Under the pieces are notes generated by a model that saw only the letters and a list, made by a program, of their open reading frames with translations, was not told the DNA's origin and did no database searches. Source: Kiloniellales bacterium (GTDB lineage Bacteria > Pseudomonadota > Alphaproteobacteria > Kiloniellales > JAKSDN01). Taken from it: 7,121 nt of DNA. Location of the stretch: positions 1 to 7,121 of the forward strand of contig JAKSDN010000904.1 of NCBI GenBank assembly GCA_022360075.1, read 5' to 3'. Position 1 is the first letter of the stretch, and the number at the start of each line of letters is the position of its first letter. Positions 1-5,266 of this stretch are shown here, piece after piece. A program made the translations under genes and the position numbers.

Positions 1-321
1 CTCGGCTACCTGGGCGGCGCGAAGGCCGATGCGGCGGAGATCCACCTGGAGCGCTTGGCGAGCACGCTCGACCTCTACCGGCTCGACGTCGGGCGCTATC
101 CCTCCGCGCAGGAGGGCTTGGAGGCCCTGATCACGCGGCCGGCCGATGCCGCGCGCTGGAACGGACCCTACTTGAAGAAGCGCGAGATGCTGCTCGATCC
201 CTGGGGCCAGGTTTATGCCTATCGGGTGCCGGGCGAGCATGGCGACTACGACCTCTTCAGCCTGGGCGCCGACAAAGTCGAGGGCGGCGAGGGCGAAGAC
301 CGCGACGTGGTGAGCTGGTGA
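1..321 (+). CDS. gspG: Type II secretion system major pseudopilin GspG (3' part, start outside window)
   Basis: This is the C-terminal 106 residues of GspG, the major pseudopilin that polymerises into the periplasmic pseudopilus and pushes folded substrates through the GspD secretin. The prepilin cleavage site and most of the N-terminal helix lie before base 1. What is visible is the globular domain: the helix with LDLYRLD, the family motif GRYPSAQEGLEAL, then NGPYLKK, DPWG (bases 196-207), YRVPGEHGDYD, and the C-terminal loop SLGADKVEGGEGED that matches the calcium-binding loop of GspG proteins. The protein ends with the typical aromatic VVSW. The reading frame is open from the first base, so the TTG at 55 is an internal codon and not a start. 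It is followed after 4 bases by gspH. Identification is very secure. Confidence 0.96.
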   Translation, partial: LGYLGGAKADAAEIHLERLASTLDLYRLDVGRYPSAQEGLEALITRPADAARWNGPYLKKREMLLDPWGQVYAYRVPGEHGDYDLFSLGADKVEGGEGEDRDVVSW

Positions 322-325
322 GGTC

Positions 326-763
326 ATGTCCGAACGCGGCTTCACCCTGCTGGAGCTTCTGGTCGTGCTGTCGATCCTCGGCCTCGCGCTGACCATCGCC
401 GTGCCGCGGGTCACCCAGGCGATCTCGGGGCCGCGGCTCGAGCGCCTGGCTCAGGATGCGGCCATCGGCCTGCGCAAGGCGCGCAGCCTGGCCGTGGCGG
501 AAGGCCGACCCATCGCCGTGACGATCGACACGGCCGACGGCCGTTTGAGCGGCCCGGACGAGAGCCTCGGGCTCGACCTGCCCGCGACGATTTCGCTCGG
601 CTTCGAGACCGTGACGGGCGTCCGGGTCGAGGAGGGCGAAGCGCTTCTCCGCTTCTTTCCCGACGGCAGCGCCTCGGGCGGCCGGCTCACGTTCAAATCG
701 GAGTCCCGGCGTATCGGCCTCGAGGTCGATTGGCTGACCGGCCGCGTGAGGCTGGAGGAGTAG
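326..763 (+). CDS. gspH: Type II secretion system minor pseudopilin GspH
   Basis: A 145-residue minor pseudopilin, a low-abundance subunit of the T2SS pseudopilus anchored in the inner membrane until assembly. It has a very short leader (MSERG) followed by FTLLELLVVLSILGLALTI, a classical type III (prepilin) signal. Cleavage by the GspO/PilD peptidase is expected after Gly5, leaving Phe6 as the methylated first residue and Glu10 as the conserved Glu+5. The remainder is a soluble beta-rich domain with weak conservation, as expected for the GspH/FimT family; length is normal to slightly short. The ATG at 326 is 4 bases after the gspG stop. The H assignment, as against another minor pseudopilin, rests on size, on order directly after gspG, and on motifs such as KARSLAVAEGRP near residue 50, typical of GspH/FimT proteins. 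Confidence 0.9.
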   Translation: MSERGFTLLELLVVLSILGLALTIAVPRVTQAISGPRLERLAQDAAIGLRKARSLAVAEGRPIAVTIDTADGRLSGPDESLGLDLPATISLGFETVTGVRVEEGEALLRFFPDGSASGGRLTFKSESRRIGLEVDWLTGRVRLEE

Positions 764-768
764 CGGGG

Positions 769-1191
769 ATGTCGCGTGCCGCGCCGGCTCGGCCCAGTCA
801 ACATCGAGGCATCGCTGGCTTCACCCTGATCGAGGTGCTTGTCGCCTTCGTGATCTGCAGCCTGGCGCTCGGTGCCGTCCTGCGCAGCTTCTCCAGCGGC
901 TTGCGTGGCAGCGAGCTGACCGACGCCTATACTACGGCCACGCTTCTCGCCGAGTCCAAGCTCGCGGAGTCGGTCATCGCCGAGCCGATCGTCGAGGGCG
1001 AGGCCAGCGGCTGCTTCGACGAGACATTCTGCTGGCGCCGCCGGATGGAGCGCCATGCCGAGGTCGGAGTCGACTTCGGTCCCACGGGTCTTCAGGTCTA
1101 TCAGCTCACCGTCTCGGTCGATTGGGGCCTGGCGAAGGCAAAGCGGTCGCTTTCGCTCACCACGCTGCGCCTCGCGAAGCCGGAGGGCTGA
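769..1191 (+). CDS. gspI: Type II secretion system minor pseudopilin GspI
   Basis: A 140-residue minor pseudopilin. In known systems GspI nucleates the tip complex with GspJ and GspK. The basic leader of 17 residues ends in Gly17, followed by FTLIEVLVAFVICSLALGAV, so prepilin peptidase cleavage is expected between Gly17 and Phe18, with Glu22 as the conserved Glu+5. Residues around 56-66 (TATLLAESKLAE) match the characteristic GspI segment after the helix. Two cysteines (82 and 88) could form a small disulfide loop in the periplasm. I chose the ATG at 769, 5 bases after the gspH stop. The frame stays open upstream to 730, but that extension would overlap gspH and add an unlikely leader. The stop is separated from the gspJ start by a single base. 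Confidence 0.91.
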   Translation: MSRAAPARPSQHRGIAGFTLIEVLVAFVICSLALGAVLRSFSSGLRGSELTDAYTTATLLAESKLAESVIAEPIVEGEASGCFDETFCWRRRMERHAEVGVDFGPTGLQVYQLTVSVDWGLAKAKRSLSLTTLRLAKPEG

Positions 1192-1192
1192 C

Positions 1193-1831
1193 ATGGCAGG
1201 CCACAGAGCAAGGGACGATCACGGCTTCACCCTGGTCGAGCTGCTCGTGGCCTTCACGCTGCTCGGGCTGATCGCCGTTCTCTTCGCGGGCGCCTTCCAG
1301 TTCGGCGCTCGCGTCTGGGAAAGCGGCAGCGAAAGGGCCGAGGCCGGCGAAGAGGTTCGCGTCGCCCAGGGCCTGCTCCGACGACAGCTCGCCCGCAGCG
1401 TCGCGAAGCTCAGGTCGCGCCAAGACGGCGACGCACCCGCACTGTTCCAGGGTACGCGCGGCGCGCTGAGCTTCCTGGCGCCCTTCCCCGCCCAGGACAG
1501 CGACGACGGCCTCTACCGGCAGAGCCTCACCTTGGAGCGAACCAAAGACGGCGGACAGCTCATCTACGCCTGGAGTCCCTTGGCGGAGGGCGACGCGGAG
1601 CCAGCAGCCGTCGAGGCGGCGAGCGGTCGCGTCGTACTGCTCGAGCGCGTGGCCGCGCTTGAATCGGCCTACTTCGACCCCGGCGACGACGAGACCCCCG
1701 CCGGCTGGCGCGATGGCTGGGCAGCGGAGACGCTGCCGCGCCTGGTCCGCCTGCGGGTCGAATTCGAAGACCGGAAGCGGCAGCCTTGGCCCGCGCTCAC
1801 CGTCGCCCTGCAACTTGCAAACGGGGGCTGA
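1193..1831 (+). CDS. gspJ: Type II secretion system minor pseudopilin GspJ
   Basis: A 212-residue minor pseudopilin, the larger partner of GspI in the pseudopilus tip. The leader MAGHRARDDHG is followed by FTLVELLVAFTLLGLIAVL, with cleavage expected after Gly11 and Glu16 as Glu+5. The segment FGARVWESGSERAE after the helix and LPRLVRLRVEF at about residue 181 are typical of the GspJ beta domain. The start at 1193 follows the gspI stop by one base; the same frame is open upstream to 1055 but that would lie wholly inside gspI. The gene is followed after only 4 bases by gspL, which leaves no room for the gspK that usually comes next. Confidence 0.91.
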   Translation: MAGHRARDDHGFTLVELLVAFTLLGLIAVLFAGAFQFGARVWESGSERAEAGEEVRVAQGLLRRQLARSVAKLRSRQDGDAPALFQGTRGALSFLAPFPAQDSDDGLYRQSLTLERTKDGGQLIYAWSPLAEGDAEPAAVEAASGRVVLLERVAALESAYFDPGDDETPAGWRDGWAAETLPRLVRLRVEFEDRKRQPWPALTVALQLANGG

Positions 1832-1835
1832 ACGG

Positions 1836-2966
1836 ATGTCCGCATTGGACCTACAGCAGGGCTCGTCCGGACTCGCCGCTGGGCGAAGGGCGCTCATGCA
1901 CCAGGCCGAACGCTTCCTTTCGTGGTGGGCCGGCGAGCTGATCGGCCTGGTTCCGGAACGCTGGCGGCGCGCCCTCGCCGCCGGACGTTCGGTCCTTCTC
2001 GTCGAGCCTCGAGGCGACGACTTCTCGGTGACACTCCTGCGCGGCGGACAGCGCCGCGATCTCGGCACGATTGGACAGGGCGGCACGCGTGACGCCAGCC
2101 CCCTTACGCGCTTCGCGAAGGGCCGCAGCCACGACCGCATGGCCGTCACGCTGCGCCTGCCCGAAGACCGCGTGCTACGGCGCCGCCTGGCATTTCCCGC
2201 AGGCGCGAAAGGCGCGCTTCGCCAAGCGCTACGATTCCAGATCGGACAGGAGACACCCTTCGCCGTGGACCAGGTGCTCTACGATTACCATGTCGTCGAG
2301 CGCAGCACCGACGGCGCACGCCTAACGGTCGAGCTGGTGCTGGCGCCGAGGGACGCGGTCGAGGCGATGCTGGCACGCTGCAAGGACCATGGTCTCGTGC
2401 CGGGTATCGTCGATGTCGCGACCATCGCGGCCGAGCCGTCGCGGCCAATCAACCTACTGAGCGGCGGAGAAGAGAAGCGATCCAAGCGGTCCCGGTCTCG
2501 CATCAACGCTTTGTTGGCGCTCTGCGCCGCAGCGTCGGTCGCGGCGGCAGTTTTCCTGCCTCTGGAACAACGCCGCGCCGCCTCGGAGGCGCTCCAGTTC
2601 CACCTGGAGCGGGCGCGCGACGACGCCGAGACGGTGAGCCGCCTGCGCGACGAGGTGGAACGGCTCGTGAAAGAGGACCGCTTTCTCGCCGAACGCCGCC
2701 AAGGCCGACCAACGGTGGTCGAGATCTTGGACGAGCTCACCCGCCTGCTGCCGGACCACACCTGGCTCTCCGAGCTCGACCTGCGCGACGGTCAGCTTCG
2801 CATCGCCGGCAGCTCGACGGCCGCCGCGAGCCTGATCGGTTTCATCGAGGACTCGCCCCGGTTCCGGGCGCCACGCTCTGCCTCGCCGATCACACGCGAT
2901 CGCGAGGCCGGGCTCGAGCGCTTCAATTTCACCTTCGGTCTTCAAGGTCGGGAGAATGACGGATGA
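1836..2966 (+). CDS. gspL: Type II secretion system assembly-platform protein GspL (PilM/PilN-like, PilN domain at C-terminus)
   Basis: A 376-residue bitopic inner-membrane protein. GspL couples the cytoplasmic ATPase GspE to the periplasmic parts of the T2SS and pairs with GspM. In order: an N-terminal segment with FLSWWAGEL (residues 27-35), a cytoplasmic PilM-like domain (about 50-210) including RFQIGQETPF (133-142) and YDYHVVE, a basic stretch KRSKRSRSR followed by one membrane helix (about 224-243), a charged coiled coil (about 244-288), and a PilN-like domain (about 293-370) with EILDELTRLLPDHTWLSEL. The PilN-type end is typical of GspL in many non-enteric proteobacteria. The ATG at 1836 is 4 bases past the gspJ stop; Met21 is a possible later start. 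The frame is open back to 1659 but that part overlaps gspJ. The stop overlaps the gspM start in ATGA. Confidence 0.88.
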   Translation: MSALDLQQGSSGLAAGRRALMHQAERFLSWWAGELIGLVPERWRRALAAGRSVLLVEPRGDDFSVTLLRGGQRRDLGTIGQGGTRDASPLTRFAKGRSHDRMAVTLRLPEDRVLRRRLAFPAGAKGALRQALRFQIGQETPFAVDQVLYDYHVVERSTDGARLTVELVLAPRDAVEAMLARCKDHGLVPGIVDVATIAAEPSRPINLLSGGEEKRSKRSRSRINALLALCAAASVAAAVFLPLEQRRAASEALQFHLERARDDAETVSRLRDEVERLVKEDRFLAERRQGRPTVVEILDELTRLLPDHTWLSELDLRDGQLRIAGSSTAAASLIGFIEDSPRFRAPRSASPITRDREAGLERFNFTFGLQGRENDG

Positions 2967-3541
2967 CGCGGCTCTCCCTTCCAGTCCGGCGTGCCGCGGC
3001 GCTCGGCCTTCTGGCCATCGCGCTTGCCGCCTTGTGGTCCCTGATCGTGCAGCCGATCACCTTGGCCTTCGAGGACTATGATCGCCAGATCGCCGACGAC
3101 CGCGCGCTGCTGCAACGCTATCTGTCGCGCGCCGCCGATAGCGCGCAGATCGCAGCCCGGCGCGATGCCTTGAGACAGGCGCTCAGCGCGACCGCGCGCT
3201 TTCTGGAGGGCGACAATGCCGCGCTGATCGAGGCGGACCTGCAGGAGCGGGTCAAGGCTCTGACCGCCGCCAGCGGCGGCACCCTGAACAGCACGCAGGC
3301 CCTGCCCAGCGCCGACGAAGGTGGCTTCCGAAAGATCGCTATTCGTGTCTCCATGGAGGCCGACACACCGGCTTTGCAGAGCATCGTTCGCGCCCTGGAG
3401 GCCGAAACGCCGCTCCTATTCTTGGACAACCTCGAGATCCGTGCGATAGCCGGCCGGGCGCGACGCGGCGGCACTTCCAAGCGGGATCGGCTGAAGGTGC
3501 GCTTCGATCTCTTCGGCTTCATGCGCGGGGAGGTATCGTGA
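2963..3541 (+). CDS. gspM: Type II secretion system protein GspM (T2SSM_b type)
   Basis: A 192-residue inner-membrane protein that in known systems binds GspL and stabilises the assembly platform. It has a short basic cytoplasmic N-terminus, one membrane helix (about residues 11-29, AAALGLLAIALAALWSLIV), then a periplasmic part: a helical segment rich in Arg and Asp (about 35-80) and a ferredoxin-like domain (about 85-190) with LQERVKALTAASGG, a segment of the form LNSTQALP, and LQSIVRALEAETPLLFLDNL. That last pattern is characteristic of the GspM subfamily often called T2SSM_b, which differs from enteric GspM. The start overlaps the gspL stop by four bases (ATGA) and the stop shares a base with the next gene, so translational coupling is likely on both sides. 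Confidence 0.87.
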   Translation: MTRLSLPVRRAAALGLLAIALAALWSLIVQPITLAFEDYDRQIADDRALLQRYLSRAADSAQIAARRDALRQALSATARFLEGDNAALIEADLQERVKALTAASGGTLNSTQALPSADEGGFRKIAIRVSMEADTPALQSIVRALEAETPLLFLDNLEIRAIAGRARRGGTSKRDRLKVRFDLFGFMRGEVS

Positions 3542-4116
3542 TGCCGCCTCGCAGACGCCTGGGACCGCTCACCTTACTTCTGCTCGGCCTTTGCCTGGCA
3601 TCGGCCGCCATGATCGCACGCGGCCTGACCCGCGACCCGGCGTTGACGGCCGATGCAGTCGCAGCGGCCCCATCGAACGCGCGGCCTGCGGCGACCGAGA
3701 CCGCCGTCCCCCTGGCAAAACTACCGCCGGTCCCCGCGATCGCGGACCTGGCAGAAACGTTGGAGCGACCGCTGTTCCGGCGCGACCGCCGACCGCCCGA
3801 GCCTGGGGTCGCGCCGCCTATCGATGTCGCAGAGGTCGAGCCCGCGCGCTTCGGCCTGATCGGAGTCGTCCTCTTTGACGATCGTCGCATCGCACTGGTT
3901 CAACCGAGCGATGGCGGCCGCGTCCGCCGCGTAGTCGAGGGTCAGCGCCTGGACCGCTGGCAGGTGTCGAAGATCAGCGCGCGCCGGATCGTGCTCAAGC
4001 TAGGCGACCAGCGCGAGGTCATCCGGCTGGTGGACAGAGCAAGGCCGAAACGCGCCGCGGCGCCCGAAGCCTCGCCCGCGTTGGAAGGGATGCAGAAGCC
4101 GGCGGAAGGCGGATGA
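3541..4116 (+). CDS. Short GspC/GspN-like T2SS protein with a C-type homology-region domain
   Basis: A 191-residue predicted bitopic inner-membrane protein. It has a basic N-terminus, a membrane helix (about residues 9-27), a Pro/Ala-rich periplasmic linker (about 36-66), then LERPLFRRDRRPP (74-86) and a small beta domain (about 102-165) with FGLIGVVL, RRIALVQ, VVEGQRLDRWQV and IVLKLGDQREVIRL. The ERPLF...RRPP motif plus this domain is the homology region of GspC, which contacts the GspD secretin; databases also call such proteins T2SS protein N. There is no C-terminal PDZ or coiled coil, only a basic Ala/Pro-rich tail. I chose ATG 3541, which overlaps the gspM stop as TGATG and lies 7 bases after GGGGAGG (3527-3533); GTG at 3538 would leave only 4 bases. 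It is the last recognisable gene of the operon here. The domain call is firm, the gene letter is not. Confidence 0.82.
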   Translation: MPPRRRLGPLTLLLLGLCLASAAMIARGLTRDPALTADAVAAAPSNARPAATETAVPLAKLPPVPAIADLAETLERPLFRRDRRPPEPGVAPPIDVAEVEPARFGLIGVVLFDDRRIALVQPSDGGRVRRVVEGQRLDRWQVSKISARRIVLKLGDQREVIRLVDRARPKRAAAPEASPALEGMQKPAEGG

Positions 4117-4168
4117 TGCCGCTGCCCATAAACCTCGAATCCATAGGCTTCAAGATTGCCAAGCCGAT

Positions 4169-4299
4169 CCCCTCATCCTGAGCTTGTCGAAGGGTGAGGA
4201 TCGCGCGTTCGACGTTGCAGGTCCCGCTCGAAATTGAAGTCCCTTGGCCTCCTGAGACGCCGAGCAATCCTCATACTTCGACAGGCTCAGCATGAGGGG
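4169..4299. repeat. Inverted pair of 31-base REP-like palindromic repeats between convergent genes
   Basis: One copy lies at 4169-4199 (CCCCTCATCCTGAGCTTGTC, then GAAGGGTGAGG). The other lies at 4269-4299 in opposite orientation and differs at four positions. Each copy is itself imperfectly palindromic (CCTCA at one end, TGAGG at the other), and together they could form a 31-base stem around a 69-base spacer. This type of element, with the core CTTCGACA-GCTCAG, recurs in alphaproteobacterial intergenic DNA. It fills most of the 221-base gap (4117-4337) between the T2SS operon and the convergent regulator gene. It may act as a transcript-end structure for both sides, although no T-tract typical of an intrinsic terminator follows either arm. 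I see no obvious target-site duplication and no gene in the gap. Confidence 0.85.
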
Positions 4300-4337
4300 T
4301 TAGGCAGATGCTGAAACGAGCGGCGCCGCGATAGCTG

Positions 4338-4967
4338 TCAATCGCCCACTCCTCCCAAGCCGTCGTCGACGAAGCCTTCCAGCGGTGAGCGCGAGATCGT
4401 GTTCGACATCAAGATCACGGCGTTGCCTCGGCCGCCGGATATGTAAGCATGGCCCATGGCGCTGTCGAAGAAGATGCTGTCGCCCTGCTTCAGGGTCGTA
4501 TCCTCGTAGAGCTCCGTGCAGAGGATCAGCGTGCCCTTGACCACGGAGATGAACTCCTCGCCCGGATGGCGCTTGTAGTCGTCGTAGTCATCGAGCGAGC
4601 GCGCCTTCACCTGAACCCGCCAGAAGACGTTGCGCTTCTGCGTCAGGTCGCCGCAGAGCACCTCGAAGACGAGCTGCGGGGTCTCGAAGAAGCGCCCGCC
4701 GCCTGACCGGGTGATCGAACGCCGGCCGCTGTAGCTGTCCTCGCGCGGACCGATCAGCGAGGAAAGCGGGATGTTCAGTCCCTCGATGAGCTGAAGCACG
4801 TTGTTGAAGTTGAGGCTCGTCCGGTCGTTCTCCAGGCGCGACAGCGTCGAGATCGAGACACCGGAGCGTTCGCTCACTTCGGCGAGCGTCAGGTCGCGCT
4901 CGCGGCGGATCTGGCGCAGCCTCTGCCCGACGGTCGGCTCGGCGTTCTTCTTGACCTTGAGGTCCAT
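4338..4967 (-). CDS. XRE-family transcriptional regulator with C-terminal cupin sensor domain
   Basis: A 209-residue DNA-binding protein. Residues 14-73 form a lambda-repressor-like helix-turn-helix (VGQRLRQIRRERDLTLAEVS, then SGVSISTLSRLEND as turn and recognition helix). Residues about 115-188 form a cupin_2 barrel with the first motif HPGEEFISVVKGTL (134-147) and the second motif GDSIFFDSAMGHAY (162-175). Members of this architecture, such as PuuR of E. coli, regulate uptake and catabolism of small molecules that the cupin may sense. His134, Glu138 and His173 are possible metal or ligand contacts. The second motif has Gly172 where many relatives have Pro before His. The ATG at 4967 has GGAG (complement of 4972-4975) four bases upstream. 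It diverges from a PotD-like transport operon, so it is likely the local regulator of that operon and of itself. The ligand cannot be read from the sequence. Confidence 0.92.
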   Translation of the reverse strand: MDLKVKKNAEPTVGQRLRQIRRERDLTLAEVSERSGVSISTLSRLENDRTSLNFNNVLQLIEGLNIPLSSLIGPREDSYSGRRSITRSGGGRFFETPQLVFEVLCGDLTQKRNVFWRVQVKARSLDDYDDYKRHPGEEFISVVKGTLILCTELYEDTTLKQGDSIFFDSAMGHAYISGGRGNAVILMSNTISRSPLEGFVDDGLGGVGD

Positions 4968-4985
4968 GGTGCTCCGATACGCGCG

Positions 4986-5013
4986 TTGATTGACGATTTT
5001 CTATTCTCATAAT
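4986..5013 (+). promoter_or_regulatory. Candidate sigma70-type promoter for the transport operon
   Basis: TTGATT at 4986-4991 (4 of 6 to TTGACA) and CATAAT at 5008-5013 (5 of 6 to TATAAT) are separated by 16 bases. They sit in a conspicuously AT-rich patch (about 4985-5030) inside otherwise GC-rich DNA. The predicted transcript would start near 5020 and have a leader of about 250 bases before the binding-protein gene. No equally good promoter was found on the - strand for the divergent regulator. The call is based on consensus matching only. Confidence 0.5.
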
Positions 5014-5030
5014 TTTTTGCAAGAATGAAA

Positions 5031-5040
5031 AGACCGGTCT
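5031..5040. promoter_or_regulatory. Perfect 10-base palindrome, candidate operator
   Basis: AGACCGGTCT is a perfect inverted repeat lying just downstream of the predicted transcription start of the transport operon and 64 bases upstream of the divergent regulator's start codon. Dimeric XRE regulators bind short palindromes, so this could be a site for the neighbouring regulator. A looser dyad, TTTTCTATTCT (4997-5007) against AGAATGAAAA (5022-5031), flanks the -10 region and is an alternative. The role is inferred from position only. Confidence 0.35.
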
Positions 5041-5069
5041 ATGCTCCCTTGGAGATCGTGAAACCTCTC

Positions 5070-5190
5070 ACTGTCACCCTCGGGCTTGACCCGAGGGTCC
5101 ATGGCGCTGCCCGACCGGAGCCGAGGCCAACAAGGGCCCGGTGGTCCCGCAATCGTCATGGATGCTCGGGTCAAGCCCGAGCATCACAGT
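5070..5190. repeat. Inverted pair of 35-base palindromic repeats in the leader of the transport operon
   Basis: Copy one is 5070-5104 and copy two, in opposite orientation, is 5156-5190; they are nearly identical when one is reverse-complemented. Each is itself a hairpin. Copy one has a 9-base stem ACCCTCGGG / CCCGAGGGT around CTTGA (5076-5098). Copy two has a 10-base stem GATGCTCGGG / CCCGAGCATC around TCAAG (5161-5185). The element with core CGGGCTTGACCCG is a familiar dispersed palindrome of alphaproteobacteria and often generates false short proteins containing LGLDPR. The doublet lies between the candidate promoter and the binding-protein gene, so it would be part of the transcript and could form two hairpins or one long stem across 51 bases of spacer. 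Confidence 0.88.
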
Positions 5191-5198
5191 CTGCTGTT

Positions 5199-5249
5199 GG
5201 GGCTCGAAAGCCCCTCGAAGGGGAGCAAAAAAGCGGCGGAAACGCCTGC
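5199..5249 (+). promoter_or_regulatory. Cluster of small hairpins in the 5' leader of the binding-protein gene
   Basis: Three stems can be drawn. GGGGCT / AGCCCC closes on CGAA (5199-5214). CCCC / GGGG closes on TCGAA (5211-5223) and is mutually exclusive with the first because they share 5211-5214. GCGGCG / CGCC(T)GC closes on a GAAA tetraloop (5233-5249, one bulged T) and ends four bases before the Shine-Dalgarno sequence. The arrangement could influence translation or stability of the mRNA. The stem at 5211-5223 is followed by six A residues, not T, so it is not an intrinsic terminator on this strand. A regulatory role is speculative. Confidence 0.3.
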
Positions 5250-5253
5250 GGAC

Positions 5254-5260
5254 AGGAGGT
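5254..5260 (+). promoter_or_regulatory. Strong ribosome binding site fixing the start of the binding-protein gene
   Basis: AGGAGGT is a near-perfect Shine-Dalgarno sequence 6 bases before the ATG at 5267. It decides this start over the open frame that extends upstream to 5141, which would have to translate the palindromic repeat. Confidence 0.85.
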
Positions 5261-5266
5261 AGGACC

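Noticed and set aside
451..1194. A 247-codon open frame on the - strand across gspH and gspI
   Set aside because: The frame is a by-product of high GC content opposite two securely identified pseudopilin genes. Its product is Arg/Ser-rich and has no family features.
1659..1835. Upstream extension of gspL into gspJ
   Set aside because: The overlap of more than 170 bases with gspJ gives Pro/Arg-rich sequence without family similarity, while ATG 1836 follows the gspJ stop by 4 bases as elsewhere in the operon.
1157..2149. A 330-codon open frame on the - strand across gspJ and the start of gspL
   Set aside because: It spans two confirmed genes and has an Arg/Pro/Ala-rich composition typical of antisense shadows.
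4019..4267. A small - strand open frame of 82 codons at the end of the T2SS operon
   Set aside because: It reads through a palindromic repeat (giving LTLRQAQDEG) and overlaps the GspC-like gene in antisense. It has no independent support.
4169..4299. CRISPR array or insertion sequence
   Set aside because: There are only two copies, in opposite orientation, with one 69-base spacer. No transposase gene and no flanking target duplication is visible.
5211..5232. Hairpin followed by a homopolymer run as an intrinsic terminator
   Set aside because: On the + strand the stem is followed by A residues. On the - strand the T run comes before the stem, so neither strand has the stem-then-T-tract order.
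5141..5266. Upstream extension of the binding-protein gene to 5141
   Set aside because: It would translate a palindromic repeat, and a near-perfect Shine-Dalgarno with correct spacing points to ATG 5267.
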